Below are positions 1-7,840 of a DNA stretch of 10,286 nt, piece by piece. The notes below the pieces were generated by a model. That model ran no database searches and was not told the origin of the DNA. It saw only the letters and a list, made by a program, of their open reading frames with translations. Location: the NCBI GenBank assembly GCA_003024985.2, contig PXIH01S0028775.1; one strand, 5' to 3'. The position numbers and the translations under genes are program-made. The stretch comes from Euperipatoides rowelli. Taxonomy: Eukaryota > Onychophora > Udeonychophora > Euonychophora > Peripatopsidae. Each line of letters starts with the position of its first letter. Within the stretch, counting starts at the first letter, position 1.

Positions 1-805
1 AAAATATATAATGAAATAATTAAAATATTTTTGTAGTCGGCAAGCTATTGATTTTAATCAATTAAAGCCATTAATGAATAGACTAAAATAGAATGAGCCG
101 TTGTTATTTTTTATTCCATATCATATTGTACTGAATTTTCAATAATGTCTGCTTGAGTTAATTACAGAGGTCTTGCAAATTAGGACATTATTCCGCTAGT
201 AATTATGGGTAATTAAAAACAACTATGACATCATCCTGATGTCAAGGTCACTTTGTATTGTTTGAAAATGGAAAAAAATAAATTGTATTTCTCTTAATTA
301 TTTATTTGATTGAGAAGAAATAATAAATTAAACATGACTTTTAAGGATAAAACAAAACAATTTAGCTTTTGTTGATATTAGCACATATAATACACATTAA
401 CTTTTGTAACAATAAAGCAAAACTGAAATAATAATTTAATTTCTGTTTGAAAGACCTTAAAACATCATTTCACTGAGAATAAATTCTCTGATTGATTCAA
501 ATATAAAACAAGAACCACTTCTGTCTCCCTCAAATTAAATATAAATATAAATGTAATTGAAATTTCCTATGTTTTTAATACAGGAGCAGGTAAAAAATGA
601 TGGATAGTAATAATAGAAGGATTTGCCATTTGCTACAATTTTAAAGTTTTAGGGTACATTTCTAAGGAATGTATTAATAAATGCAAAAATGTTGTCATAA
701 ATTCGATCACCCAGAAACATACATACCATTGTGAATTTAAATATAAACTTGCAAAACAATAAATTAATAACCAAATGATTTGGAAATGAGAAAAAAGAGA
801 AAACA
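1..805. other. AT-rich intergenic DNA, no gene recognised
   Basis: This stretch is strongly A/T-rich and has no reading frame that looks coding in either strand; stops are dense in all frames. It contains short A/T-simple runs, for example an ATAAAT-like run near 537-555. The only structured item I can support is the palindrome at 226-244, listed separately. I see no promoter, splice pattern or RNA gene. Confidence 0.6.
226..250. repeat. Perfect 8-bp palindrome with 3-nt spacer, next to a nuclear-receptor-like half site
   Basis: TGACATCA (226-233) is followed by TCC and then by its exact reverse complement TGATGTCA (237-244). It runs directly into TCAAGGTCA (242-250), which equals the extended monomer consensus of NR5A/ERR-type nuclear receptors. 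TGACATCA also differs by one base from the CRE core TGACGTCA. The symmetry is visible directly; a regulatory role is only inference, because no host gene is recognisable nearby and a 9-bp match can arise by chance. Confidence 0.3.
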
Positions 806-820
806 ACATTTTTAAATTTC
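806..820. repeat. Target-site duplication of the SINE, left copy
   Basis: ACATTTTTAAATTTC at 806-820 is repeated without mismatch at 998-1012. The two copies flank exactly a segment that starts with a tRNA-like 5' end and ends with an A-rich tail when read on the minus strand. That is the arrangement left by LINE-machinery retroposition. Confidence 0.85.
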
Positions 821-997
821 TTTTTTTTAAAAAAAATAAAGTGACCCGTCAATGATAGGACATCTCTATTTTTAATATGGACATAATAAGACAAACAAAT
901 AAGAAAATATCATATATTTTAACCCTCCGCCAGGCTCGAACTCGGGTCGGCGGATTACAATAACTTGTGCTTCACCACGAGGCTAGCCCCGAAGGGC
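821..997 (-). mobile_element. tRNA-derived SINE, 177 bp, full length with 15-bp TSD
   Basis: Read on the minus strand, the element begins at 997 with GCCCTTCGGGGCTAGCC. It carries an A-box-like TAGCCTCGTGG (985-975) and a B-box-like GAGTTCGAGCC (943-933), 31 nt apart, which fits an internal RNA polymerase III promoter. A tRNA-unrelated, A/T-rich body of about 95 nt follows, and the element ends in T8 then A8 (reading minus), directly against the duplication. The tRNA-like part starts CCTTCG and has TTGTAATCC where the anticodon region should be, which recalls tRNA-Tyr (GUA). The T-stem and anticodon stem pair poorly, so this is not a working tRNA and the Tyr origin is tentative. SINEs are mobilised in trans by a LINE. 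I cannot tell whether LINE-A or LINE-B type elements were the partner, because neither LINE 3' end is defined here. Confidence 0.8.
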
Positions 998-1012
998 ACA
1001 TTTTTAAATTTC
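998..1012. repeat. Target-site duplication of the SINE, right copy
   Basis: This is the second, identical copy of the 15-bp duplication. The match stops exactly at the element edges: position 805 differs from 997, and 821 differs from 1013, so the element boundaries are well defined. Confidence 0.85.
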
Positions 1013-1308
1013 AATCATTTGAAAATTGTAAGATTAACAGCCAATAACTTTTTTTAAAATTCAAATTTGCACATACTGCAAAATTAACAGGGGAAAATAC
1101 AATAAACAAACTCCCTGTGACATCTGCAGAGGTTAAAATCTCTGCATCAGAAACCAATGACATAGCTAATATTGTTTAATAACCACTCCATTCCATGACC
1201 AAAACATTTTGTATGATTAAAAGGGGAGTCCACTCTACACCATAATTTTCAAATTCCTATATAATATATTGTTAATAATGACTATATAATTGAAGACATA
1301 AGAAGAAG
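1013..1308. other. AT-rich spacer, no gene recognised
   Basis: No coding frame or RNA signal is visible. Two weak inverted repeats occur: ACAGGG/CCCTGT near 1087-1118, and TGCAGAG/CTCTGCA near 1126-1148. Both are short enough to be chance in this composition. Confidence 0.5.
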
Positions 1309-1424
1309 AATTGAGTTTTAAGTTTTAAAATATTTTTTTCCTTATGGAAAAATTCCATTACAGAAATTTAAGGTAACATTTGGAAATCTAAGGAAAAAAA
1401 TATTTTAAAACTTCAAACTCAATT
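1309..1424. repeat. Foldback (hairpin) element with 36-bp arms
   Basis: The left arm 1309-1344 and right arm 1389-1424 are reverse complements with a single mismatch (T versus C at position 11 of the left arm). They enclose a 44-nt loop that contains its own small hairpin, TGGAA/TTCCA. Both arms share the block AGTTTTAAAATATTTTTTTCC or its complement. I find no convincing flanking target duplication and no transposase. It is best described as a foldback or MITE-like palindrome of unknown family; it would form a long stem if transcribed. Confidence 0.75.
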
Positions 1425-1547
1425 ATTATCTCAAAACTATGTTTTGCACTAAGGTTTTTATTCCATCTTTGTCTACAATTTATTTTTATTTAATAATTCT
1501 TAAATAGTTTTAATAATAATTATTTTCACCATGGAGATATAACAACT

Positions 1548-1787
1548 ATGGTAAATTTTGTTTATGAGAGCAGTCCTTTTAGATCTTTCCATGTGCCAAA
1601 CTTATTGGCTCTTATTACTACAATAACATTTATGGCAAAACATCCGGTTAAGATAGTGGCTGTTAGTCTACTTTCAACCGATCTTTGTCAAGAGAATTGT
1701 GATTTATGGTTTAAAAATCTTCAAAATGACCTGTTGATTTTGATGATGCATTTGCAGATCTTTAACTATTTTGGAGAGCTACATTAA
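1548..1787 (+). CDS. Open frame of 79 codons upstream of LINE-A ORF1, status uncertain
   Basis: An ATG-initiated frame of 79 codons ends just before the first frame assignable to LINE-A ORF1, but in another frame. It contains two hydrophobic patches and no recognised domain. Since the downstream ORF1 frame is interrupted, this may be the shifted N-terminal part of ORF1 or 5' UTR of the LINE, or a chance ORF. A good Kozak context (CACCATGG, ATG at 1531) lies just upstream but stops after three codons. I do not claim a function. Confidence 0.25.
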   Translation: MVNFVYESSPFRSFHVPNLLALITTITFMAKHPVKIVAVSLLSTDLCQENCDLWFKNLQNDLLILMMHLQIFNYFGELH

Positions 1788-1798
1788 ACTTCTGAAAA

Positions 1799-2961
1799 AT
1801 GTTAAATTGTTGGCACACATATATGATTCCTCTGCACTCGCACAAAAGATTAATCTTTACACTTTATAATGAGTCTACTGACGTTTGAATCAATGCTGTG
1901 GAAATATTTTAGGAAATTGTCAATACAGTTGGTAAGGAGTCAAACTTAAGTGTTTACTTCCCTAGAAATGCAAGATACATTGGTGTAGATTTTGTTTCTG
2001 AAGATATTCGGCTTCAAGTTCAACAGTCGTTTAAAATTTTTAAGGGTTCTTACTTTGTATCATCTAGTCTGGGTAACCTATGTCAATCGGTGGACATAAG
2101 GGTCCAATGGTTTCCAGCTGATATGGAAATAGTGAAGATGCAAGTTGCCTTTAATCCTTATTTGAAAATCCTAAAGATAGAAAATGATGATTTCCGGGTT
2201 ACTGGTGATATTATTTTCAAGTCTAGTGTTGTTACGGTAAAATGAATGCTTAATTCAGTGGTTCTGATTCAAGCGATCCCTCATGTTATGACTTTTGGAG
2301 GGATTTATGTGGTTCTTGCCATAAAGGGTCATGAGCCAATCTGTTTATCCTGCCGTAAAGTTTGTTATAAGTCTATCAAATGTAAATATAGAAGGTGTAG
2401 TGTCTGTCACAAATTGTATGTTGGAGAGCATACTGTTTGTGAAGGGCAGAATAGAAACAAATTGTTATATTCTAGAATAGTAAAAAAAGCTAATAATCAA
2501 GAAGCAGCAGCTGCTACCTGTTCTGATCAGAGTAAAAAAATGGCTGCTGACCCTCCCCGAAGTTGTATTGATATTGAGAATTGCTTGCCTGCTGAGAAAA
2601 TGGAAGTGGAATTGCAAAATGCTGTTGTCCATAGTGACAGCCTAAATAACACACCAAACTTTGAACTGTAGCAAAATATGGGAGGGCTTGCATCTCCATG
2701 AGTTTGGATGTTTAAAACATGGAGGTCATTGATCCTAGTATTGTTACACCTGAGGAATATGCTAGAGCCACAAGTGGATTTATACAAGTGCTGAGAAGAT
2801 TGAAAAGAAAGAAGCATAAAGGTCTCACACTTTTGACTTGTTGGGCCCTGTTAGTGAAAGCTTGATAAGCAAATATCAAAGATAATAATTGTTTACCTGA
2901 AAATTTGAACATTAATTTGAGTAAGAAGGCCTCTGGTTCAAAAGAGGCTAGTGGTACTTAG
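1799..2961 (+). pseudogene. LINE-A ORF1 remnant: RRM-like plus zinc-knuckle nucleic-acid-binding protein
   Basis: One frame runs from ATG 1799 to 2671, broken only by TGA at 1886, TAG at 1910 and TGA at 2243. The 1913-2242 part ends in a segment (about 2090-2240) built like the RRM-type domain of LINE ORF1 proteins, with VQWFPADMEIVKMQVAF as a landmark. It is followed by IPHVM and then the knuckles at 2342-2440. Knuckle 1, CLSCRKVCYKSIKC, fits C-x2-C-x3-G-H-x4-C, but the G is C and the metal-binding H is Y (one transition, CAT to TAT). Knuckle 2 is CSVCHKLYVGEHTVC. After the stop at 2671 the likely C-terminus continues in another frame from 2719, ending in a basic stretch RLKRKKHKG (2797-2823). 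ORF1 proteins bind the element RNA and act as nucleic-acid chaperones. ORF2 starts 12 bases after the last stop, at 2959-2961. Confidence 0.75.
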
Positions 2962-3441
2962 TTTAATAATTTTATGTCAATAAGTCATAACATTTGTATT
3001 TGTTTGGTAAATGTTAGAACTTTGAATTCTCTTAGTAGAGCTAGTATTGTTTTGAAACATGTGATAAAATTGTAGCCTAATTTTATTTGTTTGCAGGAGA
3101 CTCACTGCAGAAGGGCAGTAAATGATAGCATATGGAAGTCATTACAGTCTTAATTTGTTGTTTAAGAAAACCGCCTCAACGCATGCTGGTAAAGACTCCC
3201 TGTATTAATAAAGAAAAATATGTGTTATGTTAATTCAGTTAAAAACATTTCTGAAAATATAAATGAGTATTTATATAAATTATTTTTCTCAAAAGATGCA
3301 GATTTACAATGTTCATGCTCCTAATCTTCCTTCACTGAGGATTAGTTTTTATCATATTTTAGTAGATCTATTAAAGGCCAATGGTGGTCAAATGTTTGTA
3401 TATTGGAGACTTTAAAATAAATTTACAGTATAAACAGAATT

Positions 3442-3445
3442 TTAA
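3442..3445. repeat. TTAA target duplication, left copy (MITE-1)
   Basis: TTAA sits immediately outside the left terminal repeat and is repeated at 4080-4083. A TTAA duplication is the hallmark of piggyBac-type transposition. Confidence 0.75.
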
Positions 3446-4079
3446 CCTTCCGTCGGGCATGGCTGATCAAATTGATATTGGCACTCTTTTTTTTGTCAGT
3501 TGCAGCTTAATTATAGTAAGTGGAAATCCCTACCATTCAATAGCTTAATATTTTGATACCTTCCTTCGATAGATTGAGAAAAGTTTATGACTGAAAGTCC
3601 CCAAGGTTAGTGATGTCAATTTTGTTTAATTCGATACATTAAGCCCGTTGCTGCTACAACTTTTATAATTATGCAAATATATCTTATTTTTTTTTCATAA
3701 TTTTCATAAAATATTTTTTTACAAAAGAATAGATCATTATTAAACTTTTCACTTAAGTTTAANATATTATAGGTATTAAATATATTATAAAATATTTGCC
3801 CAGAATTATCTTTACTCTACTAAAAAATATTTTGTTTCCATCTTTTTTCTAACTTTTTTTTTTTGCCGTTTTGTTGTATTTTTGTACCGTAAAAAAATAA
3901 ATAAAATATATACTTACTTAATAAAATATTATTATCAAATATCATTTATAAAGTTGTTATTAAAAGTGCCTTTTAATCATTAAAAAAAAATAAGTCCATT
4001 AAATTAAATAATTAAAATGGTATCATTCTGATACACCACACCCTGTTATTCCAGAAACACGACCGCGCCCGATGGAAGG
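3446..4079. mobile_element. MITE-1: piggyBac-like TTAA element, 634 bp, inside LINE-A ORF2
   Basis: The terminal inverted repeats are CCTTCCGTCGGGC (3446-3458) and the reverse complement of GCCCGATGGAAGG (4067-4079), matching 12 of 13, with TTAA on both sides. The start CC next to TTAA fits piggyBac-like elements. The interior is A/T-rich, non-coding and has no transposase, so it is non-autonomous. The right subterminal part is GC-rich (4035-4079) and has a palindrome GTATCA-TTC-TGATAC at 4020-4034. Removing the element and one TTAA joins the LINE-A frame from IGDFKINLQYKQNF to NDNFQQKFNMIDIA without a shift. The insertion length (638 with one TTAA) is not a multiple of three, so this is strong support for the boundaries. 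Confidence 0.85.
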
Positions 4080-4083
4080 TTAA
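4080..4083. repeat. TTAA target duplication, right copy (MITE-1)
   Basis: This is the second TTAA, immediately outside the right terminal repeat. The LINE-A endonuclease frame resumes here. Confidence 0.75.
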
Positions 4084-4348
4084 TGATAATTTTCAGCAAA
4101 AGTTTAATATGATTGATATTGCTGTTCTTAATCATGTATCACATATCAAAACCAGATAGTTAGAAACTTGAGTAATGGACTTGACCGAGTCCTGGTTAGG
4201 GACAATATGTTTTTTTTTTTTATTTTTAACCTCAAATATCAGTTTATTGGTATACTGGCCATGTAATGATGGTCTTGGAGTGCGTTAGTACTGCTGTCAA
4301 TGAGAAGTATTTTAAATTTGACGTATGCCAAGAGTGGTCCCCTGAAAG

Positions 4349-4363
4349 TATGAACATGTTTTT
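4349..4363. repeat. Target-site duplication of the 385-bp retroposon, left copy
   Basis: TATGAACATGTTTTT recurs at 4749-4763 as TATGAACTTGTTTTT, 14 of 15 identical. It flanks foreign DNA ending in a homopolymer, as expected for target-primed retroposition. Confidence 0.75.
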
Positions 4364-4748
4364 GTTTTTTTGACACTCCCTTGGTCTCCTACCCTGAGAC
4401 AGGGCATAATCTACTATTTACATTCTATATACATTTTATCTATTTACATTTAGTTACAATTTTTTACTACACTCTGATGATCAGACTTTCATCTGATGGT
4501 TCAGACATAATATGCTTGATTGCTTGTGTTGCATAACTTCAGAAATTTGTATCTTAAAAATGCAAGGTCCGAGAGTCATGCCAACTGGTTGAATAGCACC
4601 CCATACTCCCTGCCATTCACAAAGGAAGACAATTGGGACCAATATTTTGGGGTCAGATAGTGCAAGCCACAAACCCTGGTCACTAGCTTGGTTCCCACCA
4701 AGAATATGAAGCAGCGCTGCTCAACCCTCTGTGTCACTTCCCCTTGGC
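4364..4748 (-). mobile_element. Retroposon of unknown family, 385 bp, inserted in LINE-A ORF2
   Basis: Read on the minus strand it starts at 4748 with GCCAAGGGGAAGTGACACAG and ends in A7 (4371-4365) beside the duplication. The composition is clearly richer in G/C than its surroundings. I find no tRNA-type A or B box, no AATAAA near the tail and no domain. A 63-codon minus-strand frame (4672-4481) crosses it but matches nothing I know. Near the tail is CCCTG-AGA-CAGGG (4392-4404), a small hairpin. Cutting out the insert plus one duplication restores the LINE-A frame as PESMNLFLSLETLKD. It could be a 5'-truncated LINE tail, a SINE without a tRNA head, or a retrocopy of a host mRNA 3' end; the sequence does not decide. 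Confidence 0.7.
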
Positions 4749-4763
4749 TATGAACTTGTTTTT
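4749..4763. repeat. Target-site duplication of the 385-bp retroposon, right copy
   Basis: This is the second copy, with one mismatch (T for A at its eighth base). The LINE-A coding sequence continues directly from it in the pre-insertion frame. Confidence 0.75.
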
Positions 4764-6859
4764 ATCTCTCGAAACACTTAAAGATTTAAAATTGTCAGAA
4801 TTATTAGATCCTTTTGTGAAGTGTTCCCTTTAGGATTTAGCTTGGATTACTGGGACATCAGAGCTGTTGAAAAACAAAAAGCTTTTAAATTTGGAAATTG
4901 ATAGAAATTCATCACAATTGAATTTTTTATTGAATAATTCAAATGGTTCTGAGGCTGCAGTGCTGGACCTGAAATATAGAAATGAATATTTTTTATCAGC
5001 GGAGAAGAATTAATTGCTATTTAAATCTAAAAAAGAGATGTGTGTTTCTAAGTTTACTCCAAAATGGAAGATCTGACTATATTGAGGAAGAGAAGGAGGG
5101 ACAACAATGTTCATGTTTTGAAGATTGGTAATCAATTGTTTGATACAGATTTGTTCATTGTTAGAAATGCGCAGAAGCATTTTATTTGTGATACAGAAGA
5201 TAATTTTATGAATGAGAAATCTGTTAGTCTATTTGATATTTCCCTTGACACCAGGAAGTATAAATTTTTCTAATGACACTGCTAATACTCAAGTACTTGA
5301 TTAGGAAATTTATCTTAGTGAAATTTTAATTGTGATTCAATCTGTTAAGAATAATGTTACCTCTGGCCCTGATCGGATAGCCTATATTTTATAAATTGAT
5401 GAAACTTGATGATCTTCGGATTATTTTAGATGTTATGAATTATTTGTTTTCGGGATCGTTGTCTGATTCTGTGATGGCAGAGTATAATGAATCATTTATT
5501 AGGATGATTCCGAAAGGGGGTGTTGAAGACTCTTATGTTATTGAAATTTCTCGATATCGCCTGATCGCATTAATTAATTTGGATGTCCAATTTTTTCAGA
5601 AGATTTTACTCAAGAGAATCTCTACTCTGGTTGAAAATGCTTTTCCACAAGGGGTGTATGGAGTAAGGGGTAGATCATTTCTAAGGATTTGTTATTATTA
5701 TACTTGGTGCTAAGTTTGGGGAATAAGAATAATCATTTGGATGTATTTGTGGTAAAGGTTGACATGTTGAATGCCTTCACCTATGTCAATCTTGAATATT
5801 TGAAAGTTATTTTGTTAAAAGTAATAGGGAACAACAAGACATCTAGCTTAATAATGAGCCTTCCGAAGAATAAATCTATAGCCTTTATGAATCTAAATAA
5901 GTTCTTGCATTTTGATGTGTTGATGGCTATATCCATCAAGGATCTTCATTATATTCTGTTATACTCTTTCTACTTAATTGATTTAATGTTGAAACTTAAA
6001 AAGTGTTCTGGAGGAGTTTGGATAATGAATTAGCTGGCTAAAGTTAATTTGGTATCATACATAGATGATATCAATATAGTAGTTTCCTCAAGGGAGCAAA
6101 TTTCTACTGTTTAAAGGTGTTAAACTCCTTTGTGGAGGTATCAGGATCAAAAATTAATTTTCAAAAATCTTATATTTGGACTGTAAATAAAAGTAAGTTG
6201 GTTCCCTACCAGCAGATGAGTGTGTCTCATTCTCTCATATTGGGGATTTATTATTATCATCTTTTGTTTTGTTTTTCGATCTGGAACCTTAGGTGTAAAT
6301 TTGTTTTCCAGATTGTTATTGCTGATAATTATCTGGTAGAGTTTATCAACTCTGTTCATGCTGAATTTAGGAAATATCTCTTCTCATTGCCAAATGTTTG
6401 TTTCCCTACAGTATGGGATATTGATGTTGTTAAATAGTTGTAGCGACTGCGCTCAGGCGTGGAAATCATTAGAATTTTAGTTTTTTTTTTTTTGTTTAAT
6501 TTTTAAATATATTATAAGTATTCAATGCATCTCCTTTATGTTAGTAAGGAGTTTCTAGTCATCAATATTTTATTTGTAGAGAAATCTTTTTGATTTTACT
6601 GTAAATCATTGATGTTAGTTCTCATCTTTAATTTTGTAAGTTTTCTTTTGTTCTGGCTATAATTCTAGTCCTGAATTTTATCATGTAAATATGGTTTGGT
6701 TTTATATGTATGACAAAATATCAGAACATTATTAATTTTATTAGGCTGGATGGATCAACTGCCTTGTTTTTTTTTTTTTGTTGTTAATTGTATTATTTTT
6801 AATCATTCTTTATAATCTATTTAGATTTGAAAAAAAGATGCATATTTATAAATAAAAAT

Positions 6860-6887
6860 AAAAAACTTAATGCCACATAAGTTTTTT
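6860..6887. repeat. Hairpin with 10-bp A/T-rich arms
   Basis: AAAAAACTTA (6860-6869) and TAAGTTTTTT (6878-6887) are perfect reverse complements around an 8-nt loop. A-tract against T-tract pairing makes this partly a composition effect. Confidence 0.4.
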
Positions 6888-6907
6888 TTTTTAATTTATT
6901 TCTGATG

Positions 6908-6944
6908 TTTATTTCTGGATACATAAGTAGCCTACAGAAATAAA
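6908..6944. repeat. Hairpin with 10-bp arms, 17-nt loop
   Basis: TTTATTTCTG (6908-6917) pairs perfectly with CAGAAATAAA (6935-6944). The CTG/CAG ends make it less likely to be a pure composition artefact than its neighbour. No element boundaries or target duplication are visible around it. Confidence 0.45.
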
Positions 6945-7390
6945 TAAAAAATAATACAATGATCTAATGTGATTCAGATATAAAAGAAAGAAATTACAAA
7001 CATGAATTATTAAGCTAATAAGTGACAATCTTCAAGTTATTTTAGTAACTAAAAGAAATTAGAATAAAATATTTTTATTCTATGAATTAAATGATTATCT
7101 CAAATCATTTTAAAAACTTTTTTTTTTAGGAATTTAGAATCAAATTGAAATTCAGTAGCTATTTTATGTTTAATATATTCCAGAATGATGGAATTAATTT
7201 GGTTAAATACAAAATCATTCCTTAGTCAAAGCTTTTAATTGGATCTATTTTTTTATAGCAAGATAAGTTAGCTATTTTTCCAATTTGCTTGCAAAGTAGC
7301 ATCGTAATTCTTGACCAACTAATTGTTAAAAAATAACTTTATCTGTAAATAATGATTNAAAACTCTTGTACAACCATAATGCTTTTACAG

Positions 7391-7424
7391 CCCCCCCCCC
7401 CCTCCTTCCCTCCTTCTTTTTTTC
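7391..7424. repeat. Homopyrimidine tract beginning with C12
   Basis: There are 34 uninterrupted pyrimidines: C12 (7391-7402), then a CT-mixed part, then a T-run ending in C at 7424. The minus strand has at least four separable G3 runs, so it can fit a G-quadruplex; the plus strand can fit an i-motif or triplex. It may be a simple-sequence expansion, and its exact length is likely to vary or be mis-sequenced. Confidence 0.7.
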
Positions 7425-7840
7425 ATTTTGGTTTTGATAAGAGAACTTGATGGCTTCAATAAAGAAGAAGAAAAAAAACACAATTTAGTTCCTGCGGGCT
7501 GGGCTGCGTGGGAGGGAAGGCTTGCCTTCATTTTCTCTGTGAGTATATTTGCCGTTTTTATTATTGAATGAAAATATTTGTAATTAATAAGTGAATTTTG
7601 GATGAATAATTCCTTTTTATGATATCTGGAACTAATAGGGAGTTAATATTTTATGGATGTTATGGATATTTAATGAATTGCAGGTGACTTTATTAATTGG
7701 AGTTAATGACATCATGAATGATGTACTGCAACATGATTTGATAAGTGTGTGTGTACTTTGCTTATTTACTGTGTTATGGAAACTGACATATATTTTCTGT
7801 GCAATTTATTGAAATCTTATAAAATTATTTTTGCTGCTAA
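7425..7840. other. Spacer with G-rich island, upstream of LINE-B
   Basis: This holds an AATAAA at 7459-7464 followed by a purine run, a compact GC-rich island at 7491-7529, and then A/T-rich DNA with a (GT)5 run near 7745-7754. A paired ACATCAT-GA-ATGATGT lies near 7708-7725. There is no coding frame of note. Part of it could be the 5' UTR of LINE-B, since LINE 5' UTRs often carry G-rich blocks, but I cannot show where that element begins. Confidence 0.4.
7496..7516 (+). other. Canonical G-quadruplex motif
   Basis: Four G3 runs at 7496-7498, 7501-7503, 7510-7512 and 7514-7516, with loops of 2, 6 and 1, satisfy the usual G3+N1-7 pattern. In a strongly A/T-rich setting this is conspicuous. It overlaps by one base a 6-bp hairpin GAAGGC-TT-GCCTTC (7516-7529). 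Confidence 0.6.

Larger units (their letters stand above)
1799..6437 (+). mobile_element. LINE-A: degenerate two-ORF non-LTR retrotransposon
   Basis: The order is ORF1 with RRM-like and zinc-knuckle remnants, ORF2 with an APE-type endonuclease, then reverse transcriptase, all on the plus strand. That order and these motifs are typical of non-LTR elements of the L1/Tx1-like or related APE-bearing groups. I cannot place the clade more exactly by eye. The element is dead, with stops and frameshifts throughout and two later insertions (3446-4079 and 4364-4748). Without the insertions and one target copy each, the recognisable body is about 3.6 kb. The 3' part after the RT thumb is missing or unrecognisable, and neither end nor a target-site duplication could be fixed, so both boundaries are approximate. 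Confidence 0.85.
2974..6437 (+). pseudogene. LINE-A ORF2 remnant: APE endonuclease and reverse transcriptase
   Basis: The polyprotein nicks target DNA and primes reverse transcription there. Endonuclease landmarks are LVNVRTLN (near 3007), CLQETHC with the catalytic Glu at 3097-3099, NVHAPN (3308-3325), GDF (3405-3413), LDRVLV (4180-4197) and a degraded TGH in place of the SDH box near 4255. RT landmarks are SGPDR (5362-5376), MIPK and ISRYRLIAL (5504-5570), motif A VKVDMLNAFTYVN with its Asp at 5761-5763 (the usual AFD is AFT), motif B HQGSSLYSVILFLLN (5934-5978), motif C SYIDDINIV (6055-6081), and motif D-like VSGSKINFQKS just after. These lie in several different frames, so there are many indels, plus a stop early in the endonuclease (3073-3075). 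Two insertions split it. The C-terminal region beyond the thumb is not recognisable after 6437. Confidence 0.85.
6438..7390. other. AT-rich spacer between the LINEs, no gene recognised
   Basis: Sequence after the last recognisable LINE-A codon is A/T-rich with many T-runs, such as those near 6481-6493 and 6768-6779, and no coding frame. Some of it may be LINE-A 3' UTR, but no poly-A end or target duplication could be fixed. Two clear hairpins (6860-6887 and 6908-6944) are listed separately; a weaker one, CTCCTT/AAGGAG, lies near 6530-6550. An N is present at 7358. Confidence 0.5.

Noticed and set aside
649-894. Minus-strand open frame of 81 codons
   Set aside because: It runs through the A/T-rich SINE body, its tail and the flanking DNA, with low-complexity F/K runs; no domain is visible and the SINE explains most of it.
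919-997. TTAACCCTCCGCC at 919 read as a fourth piggyBac-like terminus
   Set aside because: The sequence is the 3' end of the tRNA-like head of the SINE, whose boundaries are fixed by a perfect 15-bp duplication; no inverted partner with TTAA exists at 998.
925-997. Functional tRNA gene on the minus strand
   Set aside because: A and B boxes are present, but the T-stem and anticodon stem have mismatches and the element continues into a SINE body and tail.
2514-2912. Three minus-strand open frames opposite LINE-A ORF1
   Set aside because: They are antisense shadows of the plus-strand ORF1, which carries the recognisable knuckle and RRM-like motifs.
4481-4672. Minus-strand frame of 63 codons inside the 385-bp retroposon
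   Set aside because: Short, no homologue recognised, and the alternative frame in the same stretch looks equally plausible. It is kept only as a comment on the retroposon.
6147-6359. Minus-strand frame opposite the RT motif D region
   Set aside because: Antisense shadow; the plus strand has the RT motifs.
6864-6950. Neighbouring hairpins at 6860-6887 and 6908-6944 as one MITE
   Set aside because: The two hairpins do not pair with each other, and no target duplication encloses them.
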